Source: Corallococcus carmarthensis (GTDB taxonomy: Bacteria; Myxococcota; Myxococcia; Myxococcales; Myxococcaceae). From it: DNA of 64,000 nucleotides. Position 1 is the first letter of the stretch. Every line of letters starts with the position of its first letter. The notes below the pieces were generated by a model. That model was not told the origin of the DNA. It did not search any database and saw nothing but the letters and a program-made list of their open reading frames with translations. The stretch is from positions 85,874 to 149,873 of the forward strand of contig NZ_RAWE01000003.1 in NCBI RefSeq assembly GCF_003611695.1. Reading direction: 5' to 3'. Both the position numbers and the translations under genes were made by a program. Positions 50,515-59,762 of the stretch are shown here, in pieces.

Positions 50515-52785
50515 ATGGACCGCAAGGACGATGGCAGCGGCAAGGTGGAGATCGGAACGCAGTATCCCCTCGGGCAGCTCGCCCGGGCGCTCCAGACGAG
50601 CCAGGAGCACCCGGACGCGGGAGCGCGGGCCCGCGCGCAAGACAAGGTGCGCGCCTGGACGGAGGTCTTCTCCGGCATGCTCCAGGGCACGCTGACCGTC
50701 GGCTCGCGCGTGCCCGTGGCGGAAGTCCCCGCCTGGGCGACGCTGGAGGTCGCCAAGGGCGGCTTCGCCACAGGGCGCCTGCTGGCGGAAGGGGCGCTGC
50801 AACCGCATGAGCAGGCCCTGCTGTCCCGGCTCCAACGGGAGGACACGGTCAGCGCGCGGGCGGTGCTGAACGCGTGGTACCTGGGCGAGGAGGGGCTCGC
50901 GGAGCTGCGGCGGATGCTTCAGACGGGCGGCTATCGCATCCAGGTCCCCGAGGAGGGCGCGCTGCTCGTGGTGGCGTGGCTGCTCGAACATGACCAGGCG
51001 GAGCGCGCGCGAAACCTGCTCGACCAGCTGGCACCGCTCTTCCCGCGCCTGCGCTTCTACCCGGTGCCGGCCGCGACGCCCCAGGCGGACACCGCGTTCG
51101 TCCACGTGCGGGACGTGGAGAAGACGCGAGGGGCGCTCGCACAGGTCCGTCCGCGTCCGGGGCTCCAGCGAGAATGGGAGTCCGCGCGGGTGTGGACGCC
51201 CCTGTATGACCGCCTCGTGGCGCTCTGGGCGGGGGCCTTTCGCGAAGCCCCTTTGGACTTCCACTTCGACGCGGACTTCGAGCCGCGTGCACGCACCCTG
51301 CTCTCCGACATCGACGGCGCGCTCGCGGCACACACCCGCTGCGCCTGGCCCCGCAAACCCCAGCTCAACTTCGGCCGGCTCCACACCGTGCTCAAGGAGG
51401 TACTCCAGGCGCGCATGGCCCTCCTCCCAGGGCAGGCGCGGCGCGTGCGCGGCATCCTCGAAGCCATCTCCCAGGCGCGCGGCCTTCCGGGCTCCGAGCG
51501 CCTGGACGCCCTTCGCACGAGGCAGCGGGAGCTGCTCGAACGCCCGGGCATCGTGGACTTCGCCCGGGAGGCCCGGCGCCGGATGGACGGCCTGCCCGGG
51601 GACGCAGGGCTCGACTCGCTCGAGGCGCTGACCGCGCCCTTGAAGGGCTTCGCCTTCCCCGCGAGCATCGAGCGAAAGCTGCGGCTCTCCCTGAACGCCC
51701 CCGTGGAGACGCTGGTCGAGCAGCGCCTCATCCGCTCCAGCGAGACGCTCGCCCGCGTCGTTCCGCAGCTGTCCGCGCAGGTCCGGGCGCTCGGCATCTC
51801 CCAGCCGTCCCTGCGCGCGCTCTACGCGGCCCTGTACACGGCGTTCCGCCGGCGGCGCTCGCTGCTGCTCCTGAACCTGGAGTCCCAGGTGAAGTTGGAG
51901 GAGCTGCCCTGGGTGGGCGCCATCGACACGTACCGGAAGCAGGGGCTCGCGGCGGAGACAGCGTCCAGGCAGACCCTGGAGCAGTTGATGCGGCTCACGC
52001 TGAGTTCGTTCCCGGCAGTGCTGCTGCCCAACAAGCTGCTCCAGGAGGTCAGGGCCCTGCTCAAGAGCGCGGACCTCCAGGTGCCGGTGCTGGACGAGCT
52101 GGCCGCGGACATCTTCATGGGCACCTTCACGGAGAAGTATCTGGAGGCCGCGCGTCAGGCGGAGGAGCAGCTCGCGGGGACGCTGTACGCGCGCTACTAC
52201 GACCTGCCCTCCGCGCTCCAGGTGATGAACGACGCGAAGCGCTCCAGGCATGGACCCAGGACCTCGGAAGCCTTCGCGGCCCTGTGCACGGCCCGCGCGA
52301 AGGATGGCGAAGGCAGCGCGCAGGGGAGTGTCGCGGCGAACGGCCGGATCATCGAGCAGGCTCAGATCCTCACCACCCACAACCTGGCGACCCTGGTGGA
52401 GACCTTGGACCTGCGGCCCGTGCTCGAACCCCAACTGGAAGCGCTGGCGCTCCGCTGTTTCACGCGCGTGTGCGAGCTGCTGGAGGCGCGGCCGCCCGCG
52501 TATCGCTCCAGGCTCCGGAACGTAAAGAACGCCGCCTACGCCTGGCGGCACATGCTGTTCTTCCTCTCACTCCGGCCCGAAGCGACCCATCCGGCCTTCC
52601 TCCAGGAAGTGGAGACGCGGCTCTCGCAGCGGCGCGGTGACCTGGCCCAGCGGCTCGCTCCCGCCATGCGCGGACTGCGCCACGGGGTGAGCGGAGGACA
52701 GATGAAGGACGCAGCCCCGGGAGCCCTGTGCTTCCTGGGGTGGACCGTGAAGCGCCACTGGCTCCTGGGCGCGGCCCCCGGATGA
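50515..52785 (+). CDS. Large conserved-looking protein of unknown function
   Basis: About 756 residues from the ATG at 50515 (GAGGGGG eight bases upstream; the GTG at 50494 is weaker). Mostly alpha-helical, with no transmembrane segment or signal peptide. The N-terminal 100 residues include ARALQTSQEH and a GSRVPV-containing loop; a middle domain carries FPASIERKLRLS and LEQLMRLTLSSFP. High G/C3 throughout supports translation. I do not recognise the family. Followed by a very strong hairpin at 52794-52829, indicating a monocistronic unit. Confidence 0.6.
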   Translation: MDRKDDGSGKVEIGTQYPLGQLARALQTSQEHPDAGARARAQDKVRAWTEVFSGMLQGTLTVGSRVPVAEVPAWATLEVAKGGFATGRLLAEGALQPHEQALLSRLQREDTVSARAVLNAWYLGEEGLAELRRMLQTGGYRIQVPEEGALLVVAWLLEHDQAERARNLLDQLAPLFPRLRFYPVPAATPQADTAFVHVRDVEKTRGALAQVRPRPGLQREWESARVWTPLYDRLVALWAGAFREAPLDFHFDADFEPRARTLLSDIDGALAAHTRCAWPRKPQLNFGRLHTVLKEVLQARMALLPGQARRVRGILEAISQARGLPGSERLDALRTRQRELLERPGIVDFAREARRRMDGLPGDAGLDSLEALTAPLKGFAFPASIERKLRLSLNAPVETLVEQRLIRSSETLARVVPQLSAQVRALGISQPSLRALYAALYTAFRRRRSLLLLNLESQVKLEELPWVGAIDTYRKQGLAAETASRQTLEQLMRLTLSSFPAVLLPNKLLQEVRALLKSADLQVPVLDELAADIFMGTFTEKYLEAARQAEEQLAGTLYARYYDLPSALQVMNDAKRSRHGPRTSEAFAALCTARAKDGEGSAQGSVAANGRIIEQAQILTTHNLATLVETLDLRPVLEPQLEALALRCFTRVCELLEARPPAYRSRLRNVKNAAYAWRHMLFFLSLRPEATHPAFLQEVETRLSQRRGDLAQRLAPAMRGLRHGVSGGQMKDAAPGALCFLGWTVKRHWLLGAAPG

Positions 52786-52793
52786 ACACCTCT

Positions 52794-52829
52794 GCCCCTG
52801 CCACGCTCCCGCAGGTGCGTGGCAGGGGC
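52794..52829. terminator. Strong terminator hairpin after the 756-residue gene
   Basis: A perfect 13-base stem (GCCCCTGCCACGC with GCGTGGCAGGGGC) and a 10-base loop, nine bases past the stop codon. No U-tract. Confidence 0.75.
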
Positions 52830-52986
52830 TGGAGCCCTGGCTGTCTGGGTCAAGGCGAACCGCCCCCCTGTAAATGACAGACATGGGCCTGGCGCTTGTC
52901 AAAGCCAAGCACCGGGCACCAGGATGCGCGCGCCCGTCCGGCTGGCCAACCTGGCCACGACGCGGCCTCCTCAAAGGCTCCCATCC

Positions 52987-55152
52987 ATGAAAAGACTCGC
53001 AATCCTTCCTTCCCTCCTCCTGGCCGTGGCGTGCGTGGCCTGTGGCACGGAGGCGCCAGACGCGGCAGCTGGCGAGACGGGCACGAGGCGCTCGGCGCTG
53101 GGGACGCCCCAGTGGCACACCACCGGCAGCCTGTTGACGGCCCGGTACAACACGCGGGCCACCCGGCTGGCCTCGGGACAGGTCCTGGTCACGGGCGGCA
53201 CCGGCGCGAGCGCGCCCCTCAGCAGCGCGGAGCTGTACACGCCCGCCACCGGCACCTGGGCCGCCACCGGGACGATGACGTCCCTGCGCGCGGGCCACAC
53301 CGCCACCCTGCTCTCCAACGGCAAGGTCCTGGTGGCCAACGGGTACGCGGGCGGCGGCGCGGGCGTGTACCTGGCCAGCGCGGAGCTGTACACGCCCACC
53401 ACCGGCACCTGGACCGCCACCCCCACCAACCCCCGCGCACGCAGCGAGGGACGGGACGTGGTGCTTGCCTCGGGCAAGGTGATGATCGCCGGTGGCGCTG
53501 GCGCCTCCGGGCCCATTGGACTGGTGGACCTGTACGATCCCGCCACCAATACGTGGACCGCGGGCCCCGGCATGGGCACCAACCGCAACCGGCACTCGGT
53601 GACGCTGCTGCCTTCCGGCAAGGTCCTGGTGGCGGGAGGCACCGGGCGGCTGGGCTCGCTGGCGACCACGGAGCTCTACGACCCGGCCACCAACTCCTGG
53701 AACATCGCCGCGTCCATGGGCCAGACGCGGAGCAGCCACACGGCGACGCTGCTGCCTTCCGGCAAGGTCCTGGTGGCGGGCGGCAACGGAAACCTCACCG
53801 CGCAGCTGTACGACCCTGCCACGAACACCTGGGCCTCCACCGGCGCCATGGCGCAGGCGCACTGGAGCCCCAGCGCCGTCCTGCTGCGTTCGGGCAAGGT
53901 GCTCCTGTTCGACAGCGACGGCACGGCGGAGCTGTATGACCCCGCCATGAACAGCTGGAGCGCCACGGCCAGCATGATCACCGCCCGGAGCCCGGCCGCC
54001 GTCGCGCTGCTCGCGTCCGGGCAGGTGCTGGTCGCGGGCGGCTACGCAGGCACGGCCCCCACGGCGGACGCGGAGCTGTTCGACGCGGCCCACCTCACCT
54101 GGAGCGCCACCGCGCCGCTGGCCACGAACCGCTGCGGCCACACCGCCACCGAGCTGGGCTCTGGCGAGGTGCTGGTCGCGGGCGGCACCGACACCGTGGC
54201 CTACAACACCCTGTCCAGCGTGGAGCGGTACGACCCCGTCGCGCGGACCTGGACGCCGGGCGGCAACATGACGGAGCCCCGCTCGGGCCATGTCGCGGTG
54301 CGCCTGGCTTCCGGCCAGGTGCTGGTCGTGGGCGGCAATGACGACAGCACCGTCACCACCGCGGAGCTCTACGACCCCGCCACCGGCACCTGGACCGCCA
54401 CCGGGAGCCTGCTCACCGCGCGGACGTACTTCACGCTGACCCTCCTCGCCACGGGCCAGGTGCTCGCCGCCGGAGGCCGGGGCAATGGCGGCATCTATCC
54501 GACCAGCACCGAGCTGTACGATCCCGCCACCGGGACGTGGTCCGCCACGGGGAACCTCGCCACGGGCCGCATCAACCACTCCGCCGTCCTGTTGAGCGAC
54601 GGGCGGGTGCACATCGCGGGCGGCTACTACACGGTCAACCTGTCGCTCTACCGGCTCGCGAGCACGGAGGCCTACTCGCCCTTCTCCGGCACCTGGTCGC
54701 CGAACGGAAACCTCGCCACGGCCCGCAGCAGCTTCACGATGCACCTGCTGGGGACGGGCGTACCGCTGGTCGTGGGTGGGCTGGCCGGCGCCAACTCGCT
54801 TCCTGGCCAGTATTCGCTGGCGACGGCGGAGAAGTTCAACCCGGTAGGCGGATGGATCTCCGCGGGAACGATGACGGCGCCCCGGTACAACCATGCGAGC
54901 GCGGTGTTGCCGTCCGGCGCGGTGCTGGCCGCGGGGGGAACGAACAAGATTGGCGGATCCACCACGTCCCTCTTCCACTCCAGCGCGGAGCTCTACGAGC
55001 CGGCCACCAACACCTGGACGGCCACCGCGAGCATGCTCGCCACGCGCGTGGGCTTCACGCTGACCCCGCTGTCCACCGGCGAGGTGCTGGCCGTGGGCTG
55101 CACGAACTCGGTCAGCCCCGAGGGACCGTCCGCGGAGCTGTACTCGCCGTGA
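52987..55152 (+). CDS. Kelch-repeat lipoprotein
   Basis: About 721 residues from the ATG at 52987. A lipobox AVACVACG (Cys about 18) precedes about fourteen copies of a 48-50-residue kelch repeat, each with a G-x-V-L-V-x-G-G strand (for example SGKVLVAGG, SGQVLVVGG) and a W-x-A-T strand (TWTATGSL, TWSATGNL). Two or more beta-propellers are expected. Probably on the outer surface. Such Kelch lipoproteins are abundant in myxobacteria; binding partners unknown. A GC-rich hairpin follows. Confidence 0.9.
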   Translation: MKRLAILPSLLLAVACVACGTEAPDAAAGETGTRRSALGTPQWHTTGSLLTARYNTRATRLASGQVLVTGGTGASAPLSSAELYTPATGTWAATGTMTSLRAGHTATLLSNGKVLVANGYAGGGAGVYLASAELYTPTTGTWTATPTNPRARSEGRDVVLASGKVMIAGGAGASGPIGLVDLYDPATNTWTAGPGMGTNRNRHSVTLLPSGKVLVAGGTGRLGSLATTELYDPATNSWNIAASMGQTRSSHTATLLPSGKVLVAGGNGNLTAQLYDPATNTWASTGAMAQAHWSPSAVLLRSGKVLLFDSDGTAELYDPAMNSWSATASMITARSPAAVALLASGQVLVAGGYAGTAPTADAELFDAAHLTWSATAPLATNRCGHTATELGSGEVLVAGGTDTVAYNTLSSVERYDPVARTWTPGGNMTEPRSGHVAVRLASGQVLVVGGNDDSTVTTAELYDPATGTWTATGSLLTARTYFTLTLLATGQVLAAGGRGNGGIYPTSTELYDPATGTWSATGNLATGRINHSAVLLSDGRVHIAGGYYTVNLSLYRLASTEAYSPFSGTWSPNGNLATARSSFTMHLLGTGVPLVVGGLAGANSLPGQYSLATAEKFNPVGGWISAGTMTAPRYNHASAVLPSGAVLAAGGTNKIGGSTTSLFHSSAELYEPATNTWTATASMLATRVGFTLTPLSTGEVLAVGCTNSVSPEGPSAELYSP

Positions 55153-55168
55153 GCTGAACCGAAGTGAC

Positions 55169-55196
55169 GCGGGTCCGGCTGCGAGGCCGGGCCCGC
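55169..55196. terminator. Convergent terminator hairpin
   Basis: An 11-base stem with one G-T wobble (GCGGGTCCGGC with GCCGGGCCCGC) and a six-base loop, between the convergent kelch gene and the zinc-ribbon/EEP gene, so it can serve both. Confidence 0.6.
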
Positions 55197-55224
55197 GGCG
55201 CGGCGACATCACCGCGCTGGGGCG

Positions 55225-58065
55225 TCATCCGTCCTCGGGCAGGTACAGGGTGACGCCCACTTCCGGGTCGAAGAGGGTGCGCTTCCTCACCATCTTCCCG
55301 ACCAGCTCCAGCAGCACGTTGCTGAACGTGAACCGCTGCACGAAGGCATTCCTCCGGTCCTTCCAACCATGGGAGTCGAACAGACAGAAGGCATCGTCGT
55401 TCCGGGTGAGGGCCACGGTGTAGCCGCCCATCACCAGGGCCACCCCCACCCGGGGGTGCTGCTTCAGGATGGAGGCCAGCTCCTCGCCCAGGCGCTCCAC
55501 GTGGACCGTTCCCGCGCCCGCCAGCCGGAGGCCGCGCCGGGTGATCTCCTCTTCGGGAATCTCCAGCGGGTTGTAGTAGGGCGCCTGGGGTTGCAGGACC
55601 CGGGGATCCACGACGCCGTTGCAGGACAGGGCAAGCGCTTCCATCAGCAGGGCCTCGTCCTCTGTGTCCGTGAGCATCCGTTGGTAGAGCGCCGTGCCTT
55701 CCAGCAGGACGTGGTCGATGCCGTCGGAGTCGAGCCCCTTGGACAGCATCGCCGCGATCGCCAGCACCGCCATCGCCGAGCACGCGGTCCGACCACCCGG
55801 GACCTGGAACTGGTTGAGGCTGCCCTGGATGCAATGGGTGTCGAATGACAGGGAGGTCGGCGTGCCCCCCTGCTTCTGCTGCTGCAGGTAGTCCCGCAGC
55901 AACTTGAGGATTCCTTCCTCCAGGTCCCGCGTCCGCGGCGAGCCCCCGCGGAGGGAGAAGTCCTGCGGCAGGTTCCGGGCGCCGGGCTTGAGCGTGTCGT
56001 ACCGCTGCGCTTCGGGGGTGAGGTCGAAGCCCCGGGGACGGATGCCGACCTGCTGGATGGCGCGGTAGGCATTGCGGAAGGCGCGCGCGAACTCGTCCAG
56101 CGGGGTGCCGTGGGTCAACAGCAAGGACGTGCCCGCCTGGGAGCAGAGGCCGAAGAACTCGCTCAGGTGCTGGTCCGTCACGCCCTTGGCGCCCGCCTTC
56201 CAGTCGCTGTAGTCCTGGGCCTCGGGTTCAAAGGGCGCGCCCCGGATGGCGACCGCGGCCGGTGTATTCAACGCCTTGATGATCAACACACACGTCTGGC
56301 AGGCCAGCTTCCGCGGCTCCTGTGGCAGCCCGTCCACCATCAAGGACACCTGGCGGAGTGAGAACAGCAGCGCATCCACCGCCTGCTTCTGGAGCTCCCA
56401 GGTCTCGAACTCGGCCCGGGACTGACGCTCGCGCAGGGAGTCCGTGAGCAACTGCCGGTTCTCCGCCCACTTTCGTGAGAACGGCGTGGTGCAGAAGATG
56501 CCGCCCGTGGGGGCGTGGTCGCTCGTCTTCGCCCACCAGTTCAGCGCGTGGTGGTTCGGATCCACCGGGAGCAGGCCCCGGACAGGAGAGAAGATGCCCG
56601 TGTGGTGGAGGGCGAAGGTCCGGCTGATGACGAAGAAGTCGGCGCGCTTGTTGAGCATGAAGCGGCCCTCCACCTGGGCCCAGTCCTTCACGTAGCCCTT
56701 CTCCTCGTAGCTCTCCTTGTTCTTCTTCGAGCTCACGCTGCGGTGGTGCAGCGGGGTCTGGTTCGTCGCGGAGATGGTCACCGCGAGCTCCAGCCCCAGT
56801 TCGTCCGCCTTCACGTGGAAGAGGTCGCTCCACTGCCGCTTCTTGCTGTCGCTGTCCATCTTCAGCGTGGCTTCGGGATCGACGTAGTAGTCGCCCGCGA
56901 TGATCCAATGCGTGTCGAGCTCTTGCGCGATGTGCTCGAAGAACCCAGACACCTGCTCGTACTCACCCTTGCGGCCCAGGCCCTTCCCCGCCGGAGAGGT
57001 GTGGACCACGCCGATGTGGACCGCGTTCCGCGTGTCGCCGTTGACGACGAGGTCGTAGACCACGACCGGGCGCCAGTGCATGAAGTGGGTGTTGAGCTGC
57101 TGGTACTGCAGCTTCCGGGTCGCGACGAGCTCCTTCACGGTGAGCGGGTACTTGGTCTTCCATCCCGAAGGCTCATGGGTGCGTTTGACGGGCTTCGCCC
57201 ACTGGATGGGGTCATCCGTGTCGCTGTCGTCTTCCCGGGTGACCTTCGCGCCATTGAAGGCCCGCCAGCGGAGCTGGATGCGGGAGCTGTTCCTGCAGAT
57301 GATGGGATACCACTCGTTCTGGCTCTTCCCGAGGGTCCAATCCCCGTCGCCGGCCTTGAAGCGATAGCCCTCGACGTCCCCATCGTCCTCGAGCCCGTCG
57401 TCGTCTTCTTCACCCTCTCCGGAGGCCCGCTCGCCCTTGTACTTCGGGTAGACCGCCTGCATCTGGGGCCCCATCACCAGTGTGAGCCCGTGGCTGGCGA
57501 AGTCGATGGCCTTCAGCAGCGGAAGCCCCTTCTTGTTGACCTCCTGAAGCACCAGGACGTCCAGCCAGGGGTTGCGCTCGAAGAGTTGCACGAGGATGGC
57601 CTGCTTGGCCTCGGCGGTCTTCTCCCCGAAGTGGTTCAGGTTGAAGGTGCCGACGCCCAGATCCAGCCCTGGCTCCAGGTGCAGCTCTTCCTCCTCCTCC
57701 AGGGGGACCGGCCCCTTGGGCTCCAGGTGGCGCCGCTTCGCTGGCGGCTGATAGGGAGGGATGACCTGTTGGAGGGTGTCCTTCTGGGGGCGCTTCCGCT
57801 TGAGGTCCTTGAGGTCCGGTTGCGTGCTGAAGGATTGAAGCTGCTTTCGTGCACTCTGGGCCCGCGCGGTGAAATCCCGGTCCTGGTGGTGGAACAGGAC
57901 CTGACCGGATCGAAGGGTGAAGGTCTCCCGCCCGGCGAAGGCCTGCTTCTCCTGGGTGCCAGCGCGGCCCTCCTTCATTGAGTGCGAGGCGCCACAAGCC
58001 CGGCACCGCAGCGGCCTGATCAGGAAGTAAGCCTGGAAGCCGCAGATGGTGCAGTGGAAACGCAT
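55225..58065 (-). CDS. Zinc ribbon / EEP-nuclease / papain-like protease fusion protein
   Basis: About 946 residues from the ATG at 58065 (AGGGG upstream). An N-terminal zinc ribbon has CTIC and CRAC near residues 5-27. An EEP domain (about 135-525) shows FNLNHFGE, VLVLQEVN, IGVVHTS, IAGDYYVDP and TSDHAP, matching the family's Asn, Glu, His, Asp and Asp-His positions, with Tyr where GDFN usually has Phe. The C-terminal region has GGRTACSAMAVLAIAAML with candidate Cys near 760 and CLFDSHGW with candidate His near 897, the Cys/His order of papain-like hydrolases including deubiquitinase-like ones. Divergent from the PQQ dehydrogenase gene. Combined nuclease and protease activity is inference. 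Confidence 0.6.
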   Translation of the reverse strand: MRFHCTICGFQAYFLIRPLRCRACGASHSMKEGRAGTQEKQAFAGRETFTLRSGQVLFHHQDRDFTARAQSARKQLQSFSTQPDLKDLKRKRPQKDTLQQVIPPYQPPAKRRHLEPKGPVPLEEEEELHLEPGLDLGVGTFNLNHFGEKTAEAKQAILVQLFERNPWLDVLVLQEVNKKGLPLLKAIDFASHGLTLVMGPQMQAVYPKYKGERASGEGEEDDDGLEDDGDVEGYRFKAGDGDWTLGKSQNEWYPIICRNSSRIQLRWRAFNGAKVTREDDSDTDDPIQWAKPVKRTHEPSGWKTKYPLTVKELVATRKLQYQQLNTHFMHWRPVVVYDLVVNGDTRNAVHIGVVHTSPAGKGLGRKGEYEQVSGFFEHIAQELDTHWIIAGDYYVDPEATLKMDSDSKKRQWSDLFHVKADELGLELAVTISATNQTPLHHRSVSSKKNKESYEEKGYVKDWAQVEGRFMLNKRADFFVISRTFALHHTGIFSPVRGLLPVDPNHHALNWWAKTSDHAPTGGIFCTTPFSRKWAENRQLLTDSLRERQSRAEFETWELQKQAVDALLFSLRQVSLMVDGLPQEPRKLACQTCVLIIKALNTPAAVAIRGAPFEPEAQDYSDWKAGAKGVTDQHLSEFFGLCSQAGTSLLLTHGTPLDEFARAFRNAYRAIQQVGIRPRGFDLTPEAQRYDTLKPGARNLPQDFSLRGGSPRTRDLEEGILKLLRDYLQQQKQGGTPTSLSFDTHCIQGSLNQFQVPGGRTACSAMAVLAIAAMLSKGLDSDGIDHVLLEGTALYQRMLTDTEDEALLMEALALSCNGVVDPRVLQPQAPYYNPLEIPEEEITRRGLRLAGAGTVHVERLGEELASILKQHPRVGVALVMGGYTVALTRNDDAFCLFDSHGWKDRRNAFVQRFTFSNVLLELVGKMVRKRTLFDPEVGVTLYLPEDG

Positions 58066-58368
58066 GCCTGCCCCTTGGGGGCTCATGCGTGGCCCCCGCG
58101 AACGGCCCCACCATACCGCGCACCCGCGGGCCCGACGTGTGAGGAGTTCCGCTGACCGGGCCGCCCGAGTGATGCTCCCGTCCGAGGACGCCCCCCATCT
58201 TCAACCCGCGCTTAACAGCCCATTAAACCCATGGGTCACTAGTGCCCTGCGGGCTTTGGGGGTATTGCTGCTCTATCCATGCTTCCGTTCTCCCGGCCGG
58301 AAGCACTGGAGCGCGCGACAAGGAACACGGGTCGCCGCAAATCCCACTTTCTTCGAGGCAATCACACC
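58066..58368. promoter_or_regulatory. Divergent intergenic region with a small palindrome
   Basis: A 303-base gap between two divergent genes. It is G/C-rich, but has an A/T-richer stretch at about 58206-58235 containing CCCAT-N6-ATGGG (roughly 58217-58232), possibly a promoter or operator. Nothing else recognisable was seen. Confidence 0.3.
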
Positions 58369-59751
58369 ATGAAACGACTTGGGCTCGTCGCAGCACTCGG
58401 TGCCTCTGCCCTCCTGGCTTGTTCAGACTCGCCCTCCGCCACGAGCGATGCCGGCGCCGAACTGGATGCCGGCAGCCTCACCGATGCCGGAGATCAGAAC
58501 CCAACGAGTGACGCCGGTGTGGCCGACGGTGGCGGGAACTCCGATGCCGGCGCTTCCGATGCCGGGACTGCGCTCAAGAACAGCTGCCTGGGGCCTTCGA
58601 GCGCCACCGTGGCCCATGCGCGGTTGCCAGCGGGGTACTGCGCATGGACCTGGGCGACCGTTACGGACCCGCGAGGGTTGATCGTCGCTCCGAACGGCGA
58701 CGTTCTGGTGGTCGAGCGCAGCGCGGGTCGAATCACGGCGCTCTATGATTCGAACGGTGACGGCGTTTCGGACTCGTCCGAACGGGCGACGCTGGTCGAG
58801 TCCAGCGGGCTCAACCATGGCATCACCCTGCACGGCGGATATCTCTATGCCTCTTCCGCGACGCGCGTCCTGCGTTGGCCGTTCGCGACCGGAACGCGAG
58901 CGGCGCTGAGCGGCCAGCAGGAGGTGGTGACCGGCATCCCCGCGGGCGGCCATGTCACCCGGACGGTCATCTTCGACGCCGAAGGCCGCCTCTACGTGAG
59001 CGTCGGTTCAGCTTCGAACGTGGACAGCAATTCGACGCGCGCCCGCATTCGCCGCTTCACCGCGGCCCAGGTCCAGGCGGGCAACGTGGCTTTCACGGAC
59101 GGCGAGGTGTTCGCCGATGGCCTCCGGAACGAAGCGGGCCTGCGCTTCGACAGTCAGGGCCGGCTGTGGGGTGTGGAGAACGGGCGAGACAATCTCAACC
59201 GCGCCGACCTCGGGGGCGACATCCACACCGACAATCCCGCTGAGGAGCTGAACCTCTTCGCCGAAGCCGGGAAGTTCTACGGCTACCCCTATTGCTTCAG
59301 TGAGTTCAAGCTTCCGGCGGGAGTGGGAATGGGCCCGGGGACCCAGTGGGCGGATCCGGGCTTCATGAATGATGGCACCCACTCCGATGCGTGGTGCCGC
59401 GACGTCAACAACGTGGTGCCTCCGAAGTTGTCGATGCCCGCGCACGTCGCGCCGCTCGACATCCTCTTCTACGACGGCGCGTCCTTCCCGCCCGAGGTGG
59501 TCGGCGACGCCTTCGTCAGCTTCCACGGTTCCTGGAATCGACAGCCCGCCCAGGGCTACGAGGTGGCGCGGGTGGTGTTCGAGAACGGGTTGCCGGTCCG
59601 CTACGAGCCGTTCTTCGAGTTCAACGGCACCGGCGACACCTCCACCGACTGGCCGCACCGGCCGGTGGGGTTGGGCGTGGGCCCCAATGGCGAGCTCTTC
59701 GTGAGCAGCGACGCGTCAGGCCGGATCATCTCCATCGGCTACCAGCGATAA
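58369..59751 (+). CDS. PQQ-dependent sugar dehydrogenase-like lipoprotein
   Basis: About 460 residues from the ATG at 58369. Lipobox SALLACSD, then an Asp-Ala-Gly-rich linker (about 25-70) and a six-bladed propeller of the soluble glucose/sorbosone dehydrogenase family: DPRGLIVAPNGDVLVVERS, LNHGITLHG, ADGLRNEAGLRFDSQGRLWG, then GYPYCFSEF and a FHGSWNRQPAQGYEV-type segment. Conserved residues in these stretches bind PQQ and calcium. Predicted to oxidise a sugar or aldose outside the inner membrane; substrate unknown. Confidence 0.82.
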   Translation: MKRLGLVAALGASALLACSDSPSATSDAGAELDAGSLTDAGDQNPTSDAGVADGGGNSDAGASDAGTALKNSCLGPSSATVAHARLPAGYCAWTWATVTDPRGLIVAPNGDVLVVERSAGRITALYDSNGDGVSDSSERATLVESSGLNHGITLHGGYLYASSATRVLRWPFATGTRAALSGQQEVVTGIPAGGHVTRTVIFDAEGRLYVSVGSASNVDSNSTRARIRRFTAAQVQAGNVAFTDGEVFADGLRNEAGLRFDSQGRLWGVENGRDNLNRADLGGDIHTDNPAEELNLFAEAGKFYGYPYCFSEFKLPAGVGMGPGTQWADPGFMNDGTHSDAWCRDVNNVVPPKLSMPAHVAPLDILFYDGASFPPEVVGDAFVSFHGSWNRQPAQGYEVARVVFENGLPVRYEPFFEFNGTGDTSTDWPHRPVGLGVGPNGELFVSSDASGRIISIGYQR

Positions 59752-59762
59752 CCCGGCGCGCG

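Noticed and set aside
49918..52551. An 877-codon minus-strand frame opposite the YciI and 756-residue genes
   Set aside because: His/Arg-rich shadow typical of high-GC antisense frames; the plus-strand frame has normal codon usage and a strong Shine-Dalgarno.
52567..55212. An 881-codon minus-strand frame opposite the kelch gene
   Set aside because: The repetitive translation is the antisense of the kelch repeats, with no signal or family.
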